Source of the DNA: Chelydra serpentina
Taxonomy: Eukaryota > Chordata > Testudines > Chelydridae
Reading direction: 5' to 3'
Assembly (NCBI GenBank): GCA_037349315.1
Contig: JBAIAC010000006.1
Location: 12,249,501-12,313,500, forward strand
DNA: 64,000 nucleotides
The notes beneath the pieces were generated by a model, which saw only the letters and a list, made by a program, of their open reading frames with translations, did no database searches and had not been told where the DNA came from. How positions within the stretch are numbered: position 1 is the first letter of the stretch; every line of letters starts with the position of its first letter. This document shows positions 45,255 through 56,049 of the stretch, in pieces. Both the position numbers and the translations under genes were made by a program.

Positions 45255-46148
45255 CTAGACATGGAACCATTGAGCCCGACCATCTAGCCAGTTTTCTATC
45301 CACCTTACCGTCCATTCATCCAGCCCATACTTCTTTAACTTGCTGGCAAGAATACTGTGGGAGACTGTATCAAAAGCTTTGCTAAAGTCAAGAAATAGCA
45401 CATCCACTGTTTTCCCCTCATCCACAGAGCTGGTTATCTCATCATAGAAGGCAATTAGGTTAGTCAGGCATGACTTGCCCTTGGTGAATCCATGCTGACT
45501 GTTCCTGATCACTTTCCCCTCCTTTAAGTGGTTCAGAATTGATTCCTTGAGGACCTGTTCTATGATTTTTCCAGGGACTGAGGGGAGACTGACTGGCCTG
45601 TAGTTCCCCAGATCTTCCTTCTTCCCTTTTTAAAAGATGGGCACTACATTAGCTTTCTTCCAGTCATCCGGGACCACCCCCGATTGCCATGATTTTTCAA
45701 AGATAATGGCCAATGGCTCTGCAATCTCATCGGCCAACTCCTTTAGCACCCTCGGATGCAGTGCATCCGGCCCCATGGACTTGTGCTCGTCCAGCTTTTC
45801 TAAATAGTCCCGAACTACTTCTTTCTCCACAAAGGGCTGGTCACCTCCTCCCCATACCGTGCTGCGGAGTGCAGCTGTCTGGGAGCTGACCTTGTCTGTG
45901 AAGACAGAGGCAAAAAAAGCATTGAGTACACTAGCTTTCTCCACATCCTCTGTCACTAGGTTCCCTCCCTCATTCAGCAAGGGGCCCACACTTTCCTTGA
46001 CTTTCTTCTTGTTGCTAACATACCTGAAGAAACCCGTCTTGTTACTCCTAACATTTCCAGCTAGCTGCAACTCCAAGTGTGATTTGGTCTTCCTAACTTC
46101 ACTCCTGCATGCCTGAGCAATACTTTTATACTCCTCCCTGAGTATCAT
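45255..46148 (-). pseudogene. CR1 ORF2 middle fragments of copy 3
   Basis: Two frames: 45255-45512 with F-T-K-G-K-S-C and L-D-F-S-K-A-F-D, and 45630-46148 with the linker and [13 protein letters not shown] stop after P-I-F separates them, the same position at which copy 2 is broken, which suggests both descend from a source that already carried it. Confidence 0.75.
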
Positions 46149-46181
46149 TTTATACTTTTATACTCCTCCCTGAGGATCATT
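46121..46181. repeat. 32-bp tandem duplication at CR1 copy 3 5' end
   Basis: tacttttatactcctccctg plus 'ag[t/g]atcatt' occurs at 46121-46149 and again at 46153-46181. It lies exactly at the 5' truncation point of the CR1. Confidence 0.85.
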
Positions 46182-46182
46182 A

Positions 46183-47197
46183 GGATAGCCAATTTCTTCC
46201 CTATTATGTAAGGCAGGTAGGATCCTATTTATTTTTAAAAAGTGACTAACATCTCTTCTGTTCTCCCAGCACCCTGAGGTTAGAAGTCTAAGCCACACTC
46301 GGGCAGAACTGAAGCATCCAGGATTCTGACTGTGGGATTCTGCTTACCATCTCATGCTTACACTAACACGGCAACAAAACTTCCCACACAAAACAACAGC
46401 TTCACTGCATTACTGCATGATACACACATAACTTAGAAGCAAATTTTTAACACGTCAGCCACATTACATGTTGAAATATGCAGCTATAAAATAAGTAGCA
46501 ATACTCAGCCCATGCCTACTTTACATACCGATCCCATATGTTTAAGAGCTGAAGATTGAGAAGGAACTTATTAAAGAACTTTCCCCTCGCCTCAATTCCT
46601 CCTTCCACATAAAAGTAAGACATGGAAATTTCTTCCCTGGCATCAAGTGCAGTACCATAGCCTACTACTACCTGGCAACAGATACTCTGCATCTACAACA
46701 AAGCTTTATTAGTACCTTTTTGTTCAAACTAAACAGAGTAGCTGTAACATCTGACAAGCACACTCCAATCATCCAAAATAATCATGAGAACTTGTAAAGA
46801 ACTATGATTTTAGCACCAGGATTCTCAGGAAAACACAGAAGTCATGGGCACTTAATATTCTGCAAGTGTTGGTTATCTCAGCCTCTACTTTTGGCTCCCT
46901 CTCTATCTTTGATTACATTATTTTAGAAAGTTAAATCTTTTAATCCCAATATGCTTCCAACAGGGTGGTTGTTGCTTGTATCAGTCAAAACTTCATAATA
47001 CCAAATGTATGTCAAAACAAAGAAGCCATTTAAATAATATATCATTGCAGACATGAAGGAAGACTTTGCACATTTTCTAATCTCCCTTTACATTGTTCTT
47101 ATGGACCAAATTCTGCCTCCCTTGCTCACACTGAGTTTCTACAACAGGGCTATTTGAGGAATAAGATACTATTCACTGTGAGGAGAGTCAAAGTGGC
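46183..47197. other. Unassigned DNA
   Basis: No gene or repeat recognised. Confidence 0.5.
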
Positions 47198-47754
47198 AGA
47201 AGAGGAAGTTACTCATCTTGTGCAGTAATGATGGTTCTTCGAGATGTGTCCCCCCTATGTGTGCTCCACTGTAGGTGTATGTGGATCCCTGTGCTTCTGA
47301 TAGGAGATTTTGATAGCGGTGTCCATTCAACCCTCCCATGCCCTCTCCTCTCGCTCTGCCTCGAGGCTAATTAGCATTGCGTGGATGAACCACCCTCAGT
47401 TAATAATATAATATAATAATATATGGAGATATGCCCATCTCCTAGAACTGGAAGGACTTTGAAAGGTCATCGAGTCCAGTCCCTTGTCTTCACTAGCAGA
47501 ACCAAGTACTGTCCCCTGACAGATTTTTACCCCAGATCTCTAAATGGCCCCCTCAAGGATTGAACTCACAACCCTGGGTTTAGCAGGCCAATGTTCAAAC
47601 CACTGAGCTATCCCTCCCCCAGTTCCTTCTCTACCGCAGCATCCCTATCAAAAACTACAAAGTAGAGGGAAGTAGGGCAAGTTGTGGCACACCCACAGAG
47701 GAACACATCTCAAAGAACCATCATTACTGCACAAGATGAGTAACTTCCTCTTCT
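47198..47754. mobile_element. Inverted-repeat element, possibly DIRS-related, carrying a SINE
   Basis: A 52-bp inverted repeat bounds it: 47198-47249 (agaggaagttactcatcttg... to ...cgagatgtgt) and 47703-47754, with one mismatch. Removing the SINE leaves about 350 bp. The core has 'gtgtccattcaaccctccc' and 'cctcagttccttctctaccgc', features I associate with the terminal regions of reptile DIRS-like elements, but no coding sequence is present. Confidence 0.75.
47402..47620 (-). mobile_element. tRNA-derived Pol III SINE, copy 2, alternative 3' tail
   Basis: Minus-strand SINE with A box TAGCTCAGTGG (47600-47610) and B box GAGTTCAATCC (47557-47567). Its tail differs from copies 1 and 3: 'gactggactcgatgacctttc', 'ccttccagttctaggagat', then an AT-rich (ATAATATA) end. 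The flanking CAGTT at 47397-47401 and 47620-47624 is a short target duplication. Confidence 0.9.
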
Positions 47755-48347
47755 TCTTTGAATAGTGTCCATATAACAGTATTAAATGCACTCTCTCTCT
47801 ATTCTAACAAAATTATTTCCAAGACTACTTCAGGGCAACCAAATTTCCTTCACTATGGAATTATAACAGAAAAGTAGGTACATAGTGGGATCTTTATCTT
47901 TTCTTCTACTAAAATGGCCCTAATCATTTCTGCACACCTATTGAGACACTAATGGTTTAAAATATACATTCGTAGCTTGAACAACAAAGACGAAAACATT
48001 CAAACAGTGTCCGACAGATGTCTCTTTCCTATCCTATTTTTTTAATTTAACCCATACCTTTTGCCTTTCTTGTTTATTTAGACTGTAAGCTCTTTGGGGC
48101 AGGAACTCTCTCTTACTTCAGCTACAGCACGAGCTAGTGGTGTGATTCCCCTGCTCATGTAAAGTAACATGTATAGTCCTGTGCTCATATCTAGTGGTTT
48201 CAGGAGGGAACGTACTCAGCATGGCTAATCCATATCTTTGTTGCCTCCACCGCAGCTACATTGCCATTTACACTCATGCTAGCTCAATGTGAACTAGTGA
48301 AAGTATGTGTACAAAGCGGGGAAAATCACATTCTTATCTCATAGTGG
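47755..48347. other. Unassigned DNA with a possible L2/MIR-type tail
   Basis: Near 48072-48115 'tttagactgtaagctctttggggcaggaactct' is a short match to the common LINE/SINE tail in plus orientation. Nothing else recognised. Confidence 0.5.
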
Positions 48348-48533
48348 TGAGGGGAGGGATAGCTCAGTGGTTTGAGCATTGGCCTGCTAAACACAGGGTT
48401 GTGAGCTCAATCCTTGAGGGGGGCCATTTAGGGATCTGGGGCAAAAATTGGGGATTGGTCCTGCTTTGAGCAGGGGGTTGGACTAGATGACCTCCTAAGG
48501 TCCCTTCCAACCCTGATATTCTATGATTCTATG
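48348..48533 (+). mobile_element. tRNA-derived Pol III SINE, copy 3
   Basis: A box TAGCTCAGTGG (48360-48370); B box GAGCTCAATCC (48403-48413), with one T-to-C change. The 3' tail is the CR1 type ('tcctgctttgagcaggggg' to 'attctatgattctatg'). Nearly identical to copy 1, so from the same subfamily. Confidence 0.95.
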
Positions 48534-50214
48534 TAGCCTATGCGTTTGTACAATTCCTATCAGAATTGCAGCTGACTGAGTAAATGGCTATAAAATGTTA
48601 AATTATAATTTCAGATACCTTATGATGATGTTTTGGAGTACAGCACAGCAATCATATTATGGTCCTATCAAATAATTTGTTTTAAATGTAAATATTTAAA
48701 TGTAAATATTTGGCTAGTTTGTAGATACTGTATATAAAAATAGTTCACTCGTGTTCATATTGCTCTGTGACATGACATACAGTAAGTAATCCACAAACCT
48801 AAATCTATTTGCTTATACATATTAGGATTAATACATTTATCAGTAATTCTATTAATGTTTTTATTAAAATGATTAAATATAGTATGTAGTGAAAGCACAA
48901 AATCTTTGCAAATGTCCAAATAATTTACATATGACCTAGCTAGCCTACGCTGTATCTAAACTAAAAGGATTCAGCACAGTCACGACCAGAACACACTGAT
49001 CATTATTATATACTGATATTTAAAAATTTAAAATTATTTGCCTTTGTTCCTGAGACTTTAAAAGATGCAAGACCAAATTTGGAACAGTGAAAATAAATGG
49101 CTGGCTACTAACATATTAACAATGCGGATGCAACAAACCATGGTCTATATTAATATTAAACAAAGAATATATTACATAAATATATTAATAAATGGACAAT
49201 TTTTCTGAAAACAAAAAAACAGAGAACAAAATTCTGCTCTCTCATTAGGGCACTGGCTCTCCACTGAGATACTGTGCTATCCTCTATGCATAGATCTCCC
49301 ACTGATGTAACTGACAGCTCCACACATATGCAGAGTGAAGAAATAGCAGAGACAAGTTCCAATACACATATCTAAGAGGTGAATTTTGCCCCAAATCTTT
49401 TTTGCTCTGTTCAGATTTGCAAAATTTGAATTCTAGAATTCCATATTTGACCATTAACTAGAGATATGTAAAAGCAGATTCACCACTGTACGCATACTCT
49501 CTCTTGCTCTCTTTTTCTTTTAATCTTTGAAAGTTATTTGTATCTTAGTTTCTCTTCAATTTTTCCCACGTTACTGTTGCCAACTTCTTTCCCCCCACAC
49601 AGAAAGCTAGATATTGGCATGGTGGTTTCTGCAAAAAGAAGTAAAAACCACCATACGTACCCACAGCCACTTCCTCTTTCTCTGAAATGTACAGTGGATT
49701 TTCAAGCTACTGAAAAAAAACACATGAAACCTGAATAATTGCTCATGATATTTTATAGTTTGTCCTTTACCCTATTATCCTCTTGATTCTGTTTAATTAA
49801 TAACAATCTTTTCTATGTCAAACAGGAATATCTCTGCCCCTTCCTATTTCCTGGGATAATGTTATGCTTCTGACATGAAAGGGACAAATACATGAACATT
49901 GAGAAGTTAAGGCTTTGATTCCTTTCTTAAGTTATGCTGTTGTATTTGAACAAGCAGTAAACTAAAACCTGGATGCGGGGGAGGGTTCACCAAACTATGG
50001 GCTAGCTGGTGGGTAGAAAATAACTCCGTGTTGTTGCTTCTGGGGTTGAAATCAGACTTTGTTTAATATCACTTTGTGTGTTTCATTTCCTATGGGCTAT
50101 TTTCTTTTAAAAAATGGTGTAGTAGACAGCACTTAAAAGAACACTCTACCTGGTTAAAAAATAAACCATTTTCCCTGTGCACCAAATCGAAACTTTGTAC
50201 AAAAATACAGTGAG
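48534..50214. other. Unassigned AT-rich DNA
   Basis: No gene or repeat recognised. Confidence 0.5.
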
Positions 50215-50745
50215 GACTTGTGCAGCAGGTCCAGCTCCTAAGAAGGGGGGTCATGGTGCTCCACACGATGCCCCCGCCCCGAGCATTGGCTCCGCACTAC
50301 CATTGGCTGGGAGCTGAGGGGGTGGTGCCTGCGAGCAAGAGTCGCGCAGAGCTGCTTGTGTGCCTTCGTGTAGGAGCCGGACCTGCTGCTGGGCGCTTCC
50401 AGGGCGTAGTGCGGTCCGCGGTGCCAGGACAGGCAGGAAGCCTGCCAATGCACCACCACAGCACCGCTGACTGGGAGCCGCCCATGGTAAGCCTGTGCCT
50501 CAAACCCACACCCCGATCCCCTGTTCTAGCCCTGAGCCCCCCCCCAAACCCGGAGCCCTCTCCTGCACCCAAACCCCTCATCCCCGGCCCCACCCCAGAG
50601 CCTGCACCCCCAGCCCAGAGCCCTGACCTGCTTCCGCACCCCAACCTCCTGCCCCAGCCCAGAGCCCCCTCCCACACACTGAACCCCTCATTCCTGGCCC
50701 CACCCCACAGCCCTCACTCCCACACCCCAACCCTGTGCCCCAGCT
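50215..50745 (+). mobile_element. C-rich hAT-like element fragment
   Basis: The GC-rich left half and the C-rich right half ('cctcatccccggccccacccc', 'agagcctgcacccccagccc') match the interior of the hAT element at 17566-18432. I cannot see convincing terminal repeats, so it may be truncated. The long frames across it are compositional. Confidence 0.6.
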
Positions 50746-50989
50746 ATTTTTATCCATTAACTTGCACAGCATCCCAGTTCACAAGGTCATACTTAGATAA
50801 CGGAGCCTGCTGGTTTGCAATGTATATTTGTAATGAAGAGGTTGAATACATCACACCATCAAGTCTAACCTCTTAGACTCTGTCTTTATGTGTGGATTTA
50901 TATCTCCCCTGCCATAATCTCATTTGCTGTCATCACAACAAGCTAATTAGGAGGTGGATATGAGACAAAATACTCAAAACCTTATACAG

Positions 50990-52640
50990 GGACATAATAC
51001 CTATTATCAGTTGGCTTTGCCATGGGCATTAAAGATGCTGGGGTGTTCCACAGATATATGGCAGTCTCTAATATCACTTCATTACAGGAAGAGAAATTCT
51101 GCCAGGAGATGAGGACTGAAGAATATCCACTCAACAAACTCAGCCTGAATATCCAAGGTCAACACCATTCATTTCAGGAGATCTTAATATGATTTAAAAT
51201 CCTCAGGCACTGGACATGAAGAACCCAGCACCGTAACATCGAGTGGGACCAACGGAATCTCCTATGGCAACATGTGTGACTGTAACAAGATGTCAGATTG
51301 CACCAACTCAGAGGGAGCCACCTCAGTCTGTGGATGAAGCACAGCTGCTCAGGAGGGGAGACTGCCAAGGGAATGGGTGACCTCGCCTTGGATGGAGCAG
51401 AAGATCAGGGACTCACCGAATGAAGAACCTGCCAGGGATCTCAAGGAGGCCACTGTTGATAGGAGTATGGCTTTGTGTCCAGTAAGATCTGGGATAGAAA
51501 CCTTTATCCCTATTGCAAAAGCGGTGGTGATCCCCAAGAGGTCTTGACAACGTTTCAGAGTAGTACTGGAAAGGTGAAGGAGAAGGAGATGTCTCCGAAT
51601 TTCAATTCTGAAGACCTTTCAAAGTAGTCTGACAGTAATGGAGGAGCCACTCCAGGTGTAGCAAGTAAACACCCTGTGTCAGTCATAGCCCAACACACAG
51701 GTCTCATCAGTACAGATGATTGTACAGTAGTCAGCAGTTTTAGTACCAGTACAGGCATTGGACTCACTCTAGGTACCAAAGCAGGCACCAGTACCGAGGA
51801 CAGAATTGGTACCAGACCCACCAATGTAGACTCTACCACACAATAGTATCTGCACTGGCAAATCCCTCAATACTGAGCAGGAAGTCGAATATAAGTCTGC
51901 CCCCTGGGTATGAGGCAATGTGGATGATGGTACCAACAACGATTAGTCTGGAACCAGTCCAGTCCCGGCAGTGACAAGGACATCAAAGAAGAAGCTACCA
52001 CAGTCAAATGTTCTTGGATACGTGGACAGTCAGGAACAGAAACACACAGTACGTTTTCTGCTCCCTGATACACCGCTGGTATGGAAACCATCAGTGCCAA
52101 CATCACTGTCATCAGCATGGGACTCAACGGACACTCCACTGGAGTACCAGAGATGATGGTACGGTGTCTATCTGGTCTCACTTTGGTACCAGACAGCATG
52201 TAGATGGTCCAGCTCTATCTCATGTCCCAGAAGACTCCCGGTGGCAGTCTGCTCTCCTCTTAGAAGGTGAGGAGGAATCTCTCCAAGCTCTGGAAATGCC
52301 CTAATCCATTTTGTGGTTTCTTTTTTCTCAAGAGGACCAGAGAAAGGAGAACAATCTCTCTGCCTGCTGGGAAAGGAATCCTAATCTGGTTGTAGCTCTA
52401 GCCCATAGTCGCTCAGGTGCTCTCTGGGGGACCTGACAATCTGTGGTGGTCCCCGGTGCCTAAGCGGGCTTCATGGCCTGCTCCATATGGTGCTGCTTCA
52501 AGCTCAAGTCTCTGGCCACCTGCTTTCTCTTCTTGAATGACTTGCAGATAGAGCAACTTTCCTTACTGTGTCCTTCCCCAAGGCACAATAAACATTAAAT
52601 GTGGGGGTAACTAGCAGGGATAGCTACCCCACACAACAGA
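50990..52640 (-). mobile_element. DIRS-like retroelement remnant, gag region
   Basis: Minus strand near 52470-52594 reads C-L-L-C-L-G-E-G-H-S-K-E-S-C-S-I-C, a CxxC-H-C-C zinc motif, followed by R-D-L-S-L-K-Q-H-H-M-E-Q-A-M-K-P. The same motif occurs in the fragment at 62024-62458. The rest (51550-52250) is rich in ggtacc-type serine/threonine/glycine codons. Multiple stops; dead. The left boundary is approximate. Confidence 0.6.
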
Positions 52641-52836
52641 CAATGCTGAAAATCTGATGAAGTATCACATCAGGCAAAAAAATTCTACTAACTACACTAA
52701 CTGAACTAAACCCTAAGGTACTACTAAACTAACTATTTACATAAGAAAACCAGAGAAACCCCGTGATAGAGAAAAGTGAGATGAACCACCACACTGAATG
52801 CTCTGACTCAAGTGGTGGATGGTGAGAAAGAACTTC

Positions 52837-52908
52837 ATAGATTCTAAGACCAGGAGGTATCATTGTGAGCATCTAGTCTAGCATAGGTCACAGAACTTTC
52901 CCAAAATA
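52837..52908 (-). repeat. Old CR1/L3-type 3' fragment, left of Tigger-like MITE
   Basis: 'agattctaagaccaggagg' to 'cacagaactttcccaaaata' is the same 3' end type as at 17468. It continues after the MITE at 53126 with 'attcctagag'. Confidence 0.7.
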
Positions 52909-53125
52909 CAGGGGGGGGTCGCATCTTATGGGGGGGTTAGGTTCTAAAGTCAGCGTGCCAGGCGAAAATCGCGTATAGTCAAACTCTCGAGTGGAATGGC
53001 TGGTGGAATCGCCCGCACTACAGGTACAATATTTAAATGGTTATTTTTCTCTTTTTGGGGGGTTTTTGCCGAGCGCGTATAGTTGAATTCACGTAAATTA
53101 ATGCGCATATGATGCGATTCCCCTG
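52909..53125. mobile_element. Tigger-like MITE, 217 bp
   Basis: Begins CAGGGGGGGTCGCATC and ends GATGCGATTCCCCTG, giving a terminal inverted repeat around CAGGGG..TCGCATC. TA is duplicated at 52907-52908 and 53126-53127. Removing it restores the unbroken 'caaaataattcctag' of the surrounding CR1 end, confirming the boundaries. Confidence 0.85.
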
Positions 53126-53660
53126 TAATTCCTAGAGAATCTCTTTTCAAAAAACTTCCAAAAACTTGATGTAAACATTGTCAGTGATGGAGAATCCAAA
53201 TTGTGGGCACCAGAACTGGAGTGTATTCCAGCAGAAGTCGAACCAGAGCCAAATACAGAGATAAAATAACCTCTCCTTCTTAAGATTCCCCTAATCCCAG
53301 GATTGTATTAGCTCTTTGGCCACAGTGTCACACTGGGAGCTCATATTCAGCTGATTATCCACCACACCCCCCAAATCTTTTTCAGAGTCACTGCTTCCCG
53401 AGATAGAGTCCCAAATCCTGTGAGTTTGGCCTACATTCTTTGTTCCTAGATGTATATATTTACATATAGCAGTATTAAAACACACATTGTTTGTTTGCCT
53501 CCAATTTATAAAGTAATCTAGATCACTCTGAATCAATGACCTGTCCTTTGTATTATTTACCCTCCCACAATTTTTGTGTCATTTGCAAACTATCAGTGAT
53601 GATATTATGTTTTCTTCCAGGTCATTGATAAAGATGTTAAATAGCGTCAGGCCAAGAAAG
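53126..53660 (-). mobile_element. Old CR1-type LINE fragment
   Basis: After 'attcctagag', and a deletion near 53200, it carries ORF2 C-terminal text: 'ctcatattcagctgattatcc', 'aaatctttttcagagtcact' and a frame at 53291-53536 with S-D-S-E-K-D-L-G-G-V-V-D-N-Q-L-N-M-S, the counterpart of A-E-K-D-L-G in CR1 copy 1. Minus strand. Confidence 0.75.
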
Positions 53661-53669
53661 GAAGGGGTT

Positions 53670-53818
53670 CATGTAGTAGTAAAATTTTATGTTTGTATTT
53701 TATATAATTTAAATTAAAAAATAAAAAATAATAATGTAGCATGTATTAAATGTACTGGTGTATAATTTGACCATATCCTGCCAGCCACCTTTTCTAAAAG
53801 CAGAAAGGAATGGCCTAA
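53670..53818 (+). repeat. Direct repeat A of the A-rich block
   Basis: Begins catgtagtagtaaaatttta and ends 'aggaatggcctaa'. Similar over about 145 bp to 54800-54942, with scattered substitutions and small gaps. Confidence 0.8.
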
Positions 53819-54767
53819 AAGCAACATAAAATATGTAATTTTTATGGCTAAACACCTCCTAGCTGCTATATAAACAACAAAGAAAATTTTAAAATAAAAC
53901 TTTATTAAAAATAAAATGTACTAAAATGCAAATTCTTAGTGTATCATCACTTAAACACAAAATGTTTTAAATAATATCTAAAAATGTTAGGGTATTAACG
54001 CATCTTTTAAAACAACAATTATAAATAAATGCAATATGCTTCCAGAATAGTTAAGCCTAATTTGTTATTAAATAAAATTATTATTAAAATTGCTCACCAA
54101 CAAAACCACGTAGCAAAAATACCTCATTAAAAACATATATACAAAACAAACTAAAAAATGTAACCTGTGTTTTGTACAACAAACAATGTGTGTTTTACAT
54201 CCTAAAAAATATATTTTTTTAAAATGCAAGTATCAGCCAACCCCCAATAAATAAATGTAAATGCAACCCCAGTGTATTATATACTAGCAATCACACATAC
54301 TATTTACCAAAAATAAAAAAAAGTACAAAGCACTATAACCGCTATCCCGGTTAATTTCTCTGTTACCCTTGGCCTAAATTAGCACAATCTAACTAATCAC
54401 TTATTATCAAAAACCAAAGTAACTCAGTTTTTATAACAAACAAAAAATACAAAAAAGCATGTCATTCAAATATTGCATGAAATAAAAACATAATAAAAAT
54501 TGCTAAATCTTTAAAAAAGCCTATCATTAGTACAACGTTTTTACAGGCTGGTCCCCAGCTTCTAAGGGCATATTTTATCGATCATGTTCTACCCATTGCT
54601 CGTTGTGTTAATATTGTCCTGTATTTGCCTGCTAAAAATATGTTGTATGTCCTGTTAAACAAAAAAAGTTTGTTAAATTACAACCACTAGCGCAAGTTGA
54701 CTCTCAGAATATTGCTATAAAACAGTTGTATAAAATATGACCCACTCAAGAATTGTTCTTGAGGGGT

Positions 54768-54801
54768 CAAAACAAACAAACAAACAAACAAACAAACAAA
54801 C
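54768..54801 (+). repeat. (AAAC)n microsatellite
   Basis: Eight uninterrupted AAAC units, directly abutting the second direct repeat at 54800. Confidence 0.9.
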
Positions 54802-54942
54802 ATGTAGTAGTACAATTTTATGTCTGTATTTTATATAATTTAAATTAAAAAATAAAAAATATTGTTGCATGTATTAAATGTGTGTGTATAATTTAATATT
54901 ATCCTGCCAGCCACTCTTCTAAAAGCAAAAAGGAATGGCCTA
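54800..54942 (+). repeat. Direct repeat B of the A-rich block
   Basis: Second copy of 53670-53818. Its start at the end of the AAAC microsatellite suggests a transposon-like boundary with a simple-repeat tail. Confidence 0.8.
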
Positions 54943-54983
54943 ATGAGCCATTGGTAAAAATGCATCAGCCAAAATCTGTCTAA

Positions 54984-55214
54984 GGGCTTGTCTTCACTAC
55001 CCGCCGGATCGGCGGGTAGCAATCGATCTATCGGGGATCGATTTTTCGCGTCTCATTAAGACGCGCTTAATCGATCCCCGATCGCGCTCCCCGTCGACGC
55101 GCCGCCTTCATGGTCAGGTAAGCCGATTACGATACGCCGATTTCAGCTACGTTATTCACGTAGCTGAATCTGCGTATCGTAGATCGACCCCCCTCCCCTA
55201 GTGTAGCCCTGGGC
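54984..55214. mobile_element. Cruciform-rich MITE, Harbinger-like, 231 bp
   Basis: TAA flanks it at 54981-54983 and 55215-55217, a 3-bp duplication as in PIF/Harbinger elements. Termini GGGCTTGTCTTCACTA and the complement GCCCAGGGCTACACTA match partly. CpG rich in an AT-rich region. Inside are three hairpins: 54999-55017, 55030-55082 and 55129-55180, with long perfect arms (for example cagctacgt/acgtagctg). Superfamily inferred from the target duplication. Confidence 0.75.
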
Positions 55215-55692
55215 TAAGCTAATTTCAAGGCAGTAACAGATTTTTTAGGGTCACCATTTTGTTGTAGGTTTAGCATTTTAAAATAAGTAAAAAAAATGCA
55301 ATAATTAGTTTGCTTTTGCATTGCAATTTAATGTTCCTGTTCAAATGTTCTGTGTAATTCAATTCTATTTTGTGTATAAATAAAAAATATGTATGTTAAA
55401 AAATAAATATAAAAGCCATCACCAAACCAAGTGTTCTAAAAAAAACCAATCAAGGACAAACGCAAAAGCCCCCCAAAATTACAACATGCCCCTATTGAAA
55501 TGTAAAAAAAGGGCAAATTAACAACTCTAAAAATAAAACAGGCACCTATCAATAAAAACAAAATAGTTGTAATCAAAACCCAGCATAAAGTAACGCGCTA
55601 AAAAACTTGATAAAAAAACAATTAAAAAAAACCAAGCACTCATCAAACAACAATTAATTACAGCAAGGTACCTCACCAAAGGTTCTTAAGCA

Positions 55693-55744
55693 AAGTAAGC
55701 AGCCATGGGATAAGAGGGAAGGTTCTCTCATGGATTGGTTAAAA
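55693..55744 (+). mobile_element. CR1 LINE (third subfamily), left of hAT insertion
   Basis: 'gggataagagggaaggttc' and 'tcatggattggttaaaa' open the RT portion, which continues at 56050 after the hAT MITE. Confidence 0.75.
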
Positions 55745-56049
55745 CAGGGGTCGGCAACCTTTCAGAAGTGGGGTGCCGTGTCTTCATTTATTCACTCTAA
55801 TTTAAGGTTTTGCGTACCAGTAATACATTTTAACATTTTTAGAAGGTGTCTTTCTATAAGTCTTTAATATATAACGATTGTTGTATGTAACGTAAATAAG
55901 GTTTTTAAAGGTTTAAGTAGCTTCATTTAAAATTAAATTAAAATGCAGAACCCCCCGGACCGGTGGCCAGGACACGGGCAGTGTGAGTGCCACTGAAAAT
56001 CAGCTCGTGTGCCACTTTTGGCACGCGTGCAATAAGTTGCCTACCCCTG
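55745..56049. mobile_element. hAT MITE, 305 bp, perfect 8-bp target duplication
   Basis: Left end CAGGGGTCGGCAACCT, right-end complement CAGGGGTAGGCAACTT. The duplication GGTTAAAA is perfect at 55737-55744 and 56050-56057. Interior includes 'ggaccggtggccaggacac'. No transposase. It interrupts the CR1 between two contiguous RT stretches. Confidence 0.95.

Larger units (their letters stand above)
44092..46142 (-). mobile_element. Young CR1 LINE, copy 3, 5'-truncated and SINE-interrupted
   Basis: Minus-strand relative of copies 1 and 2, from the tail at 44092 to an ORF2 position equivalent to T-R-E-E-Y-K near 46142. It is interrupted at 45023-45205 by a Pol III SINE. Small deletions of roughly 12-14 bp beside the SINE remove part of the G-P-V-L/V-V-I-N-G region relative to copy 1. 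Remaining frames: 44171-44989 (F-A-D-D box and C-terminus), 45255-45512 (L-D-F-S-K-A-F-D) and 45630-46148 (linker). Dead. Confidence 0.95.
53661..55692. other. A-rich block of unknown origin
   Basis: About 2 kb with a strong excess of A over T on the plus strand and no open frames, bounded by CR1 fragments of opposite orientation. It contains two direct repeats 1.13 kb apart, an (AAAC)n microsatellite and a cruciform-rich MITE. It could be an unrecognised mobile element or several. Confidence 0.5.

Noticed and set aside
50220..50876. 218-codon plus-strand frame rich in Pro and Ala
   Set aside because: Same C-rich transposon composition; no start context, domain or splice support.
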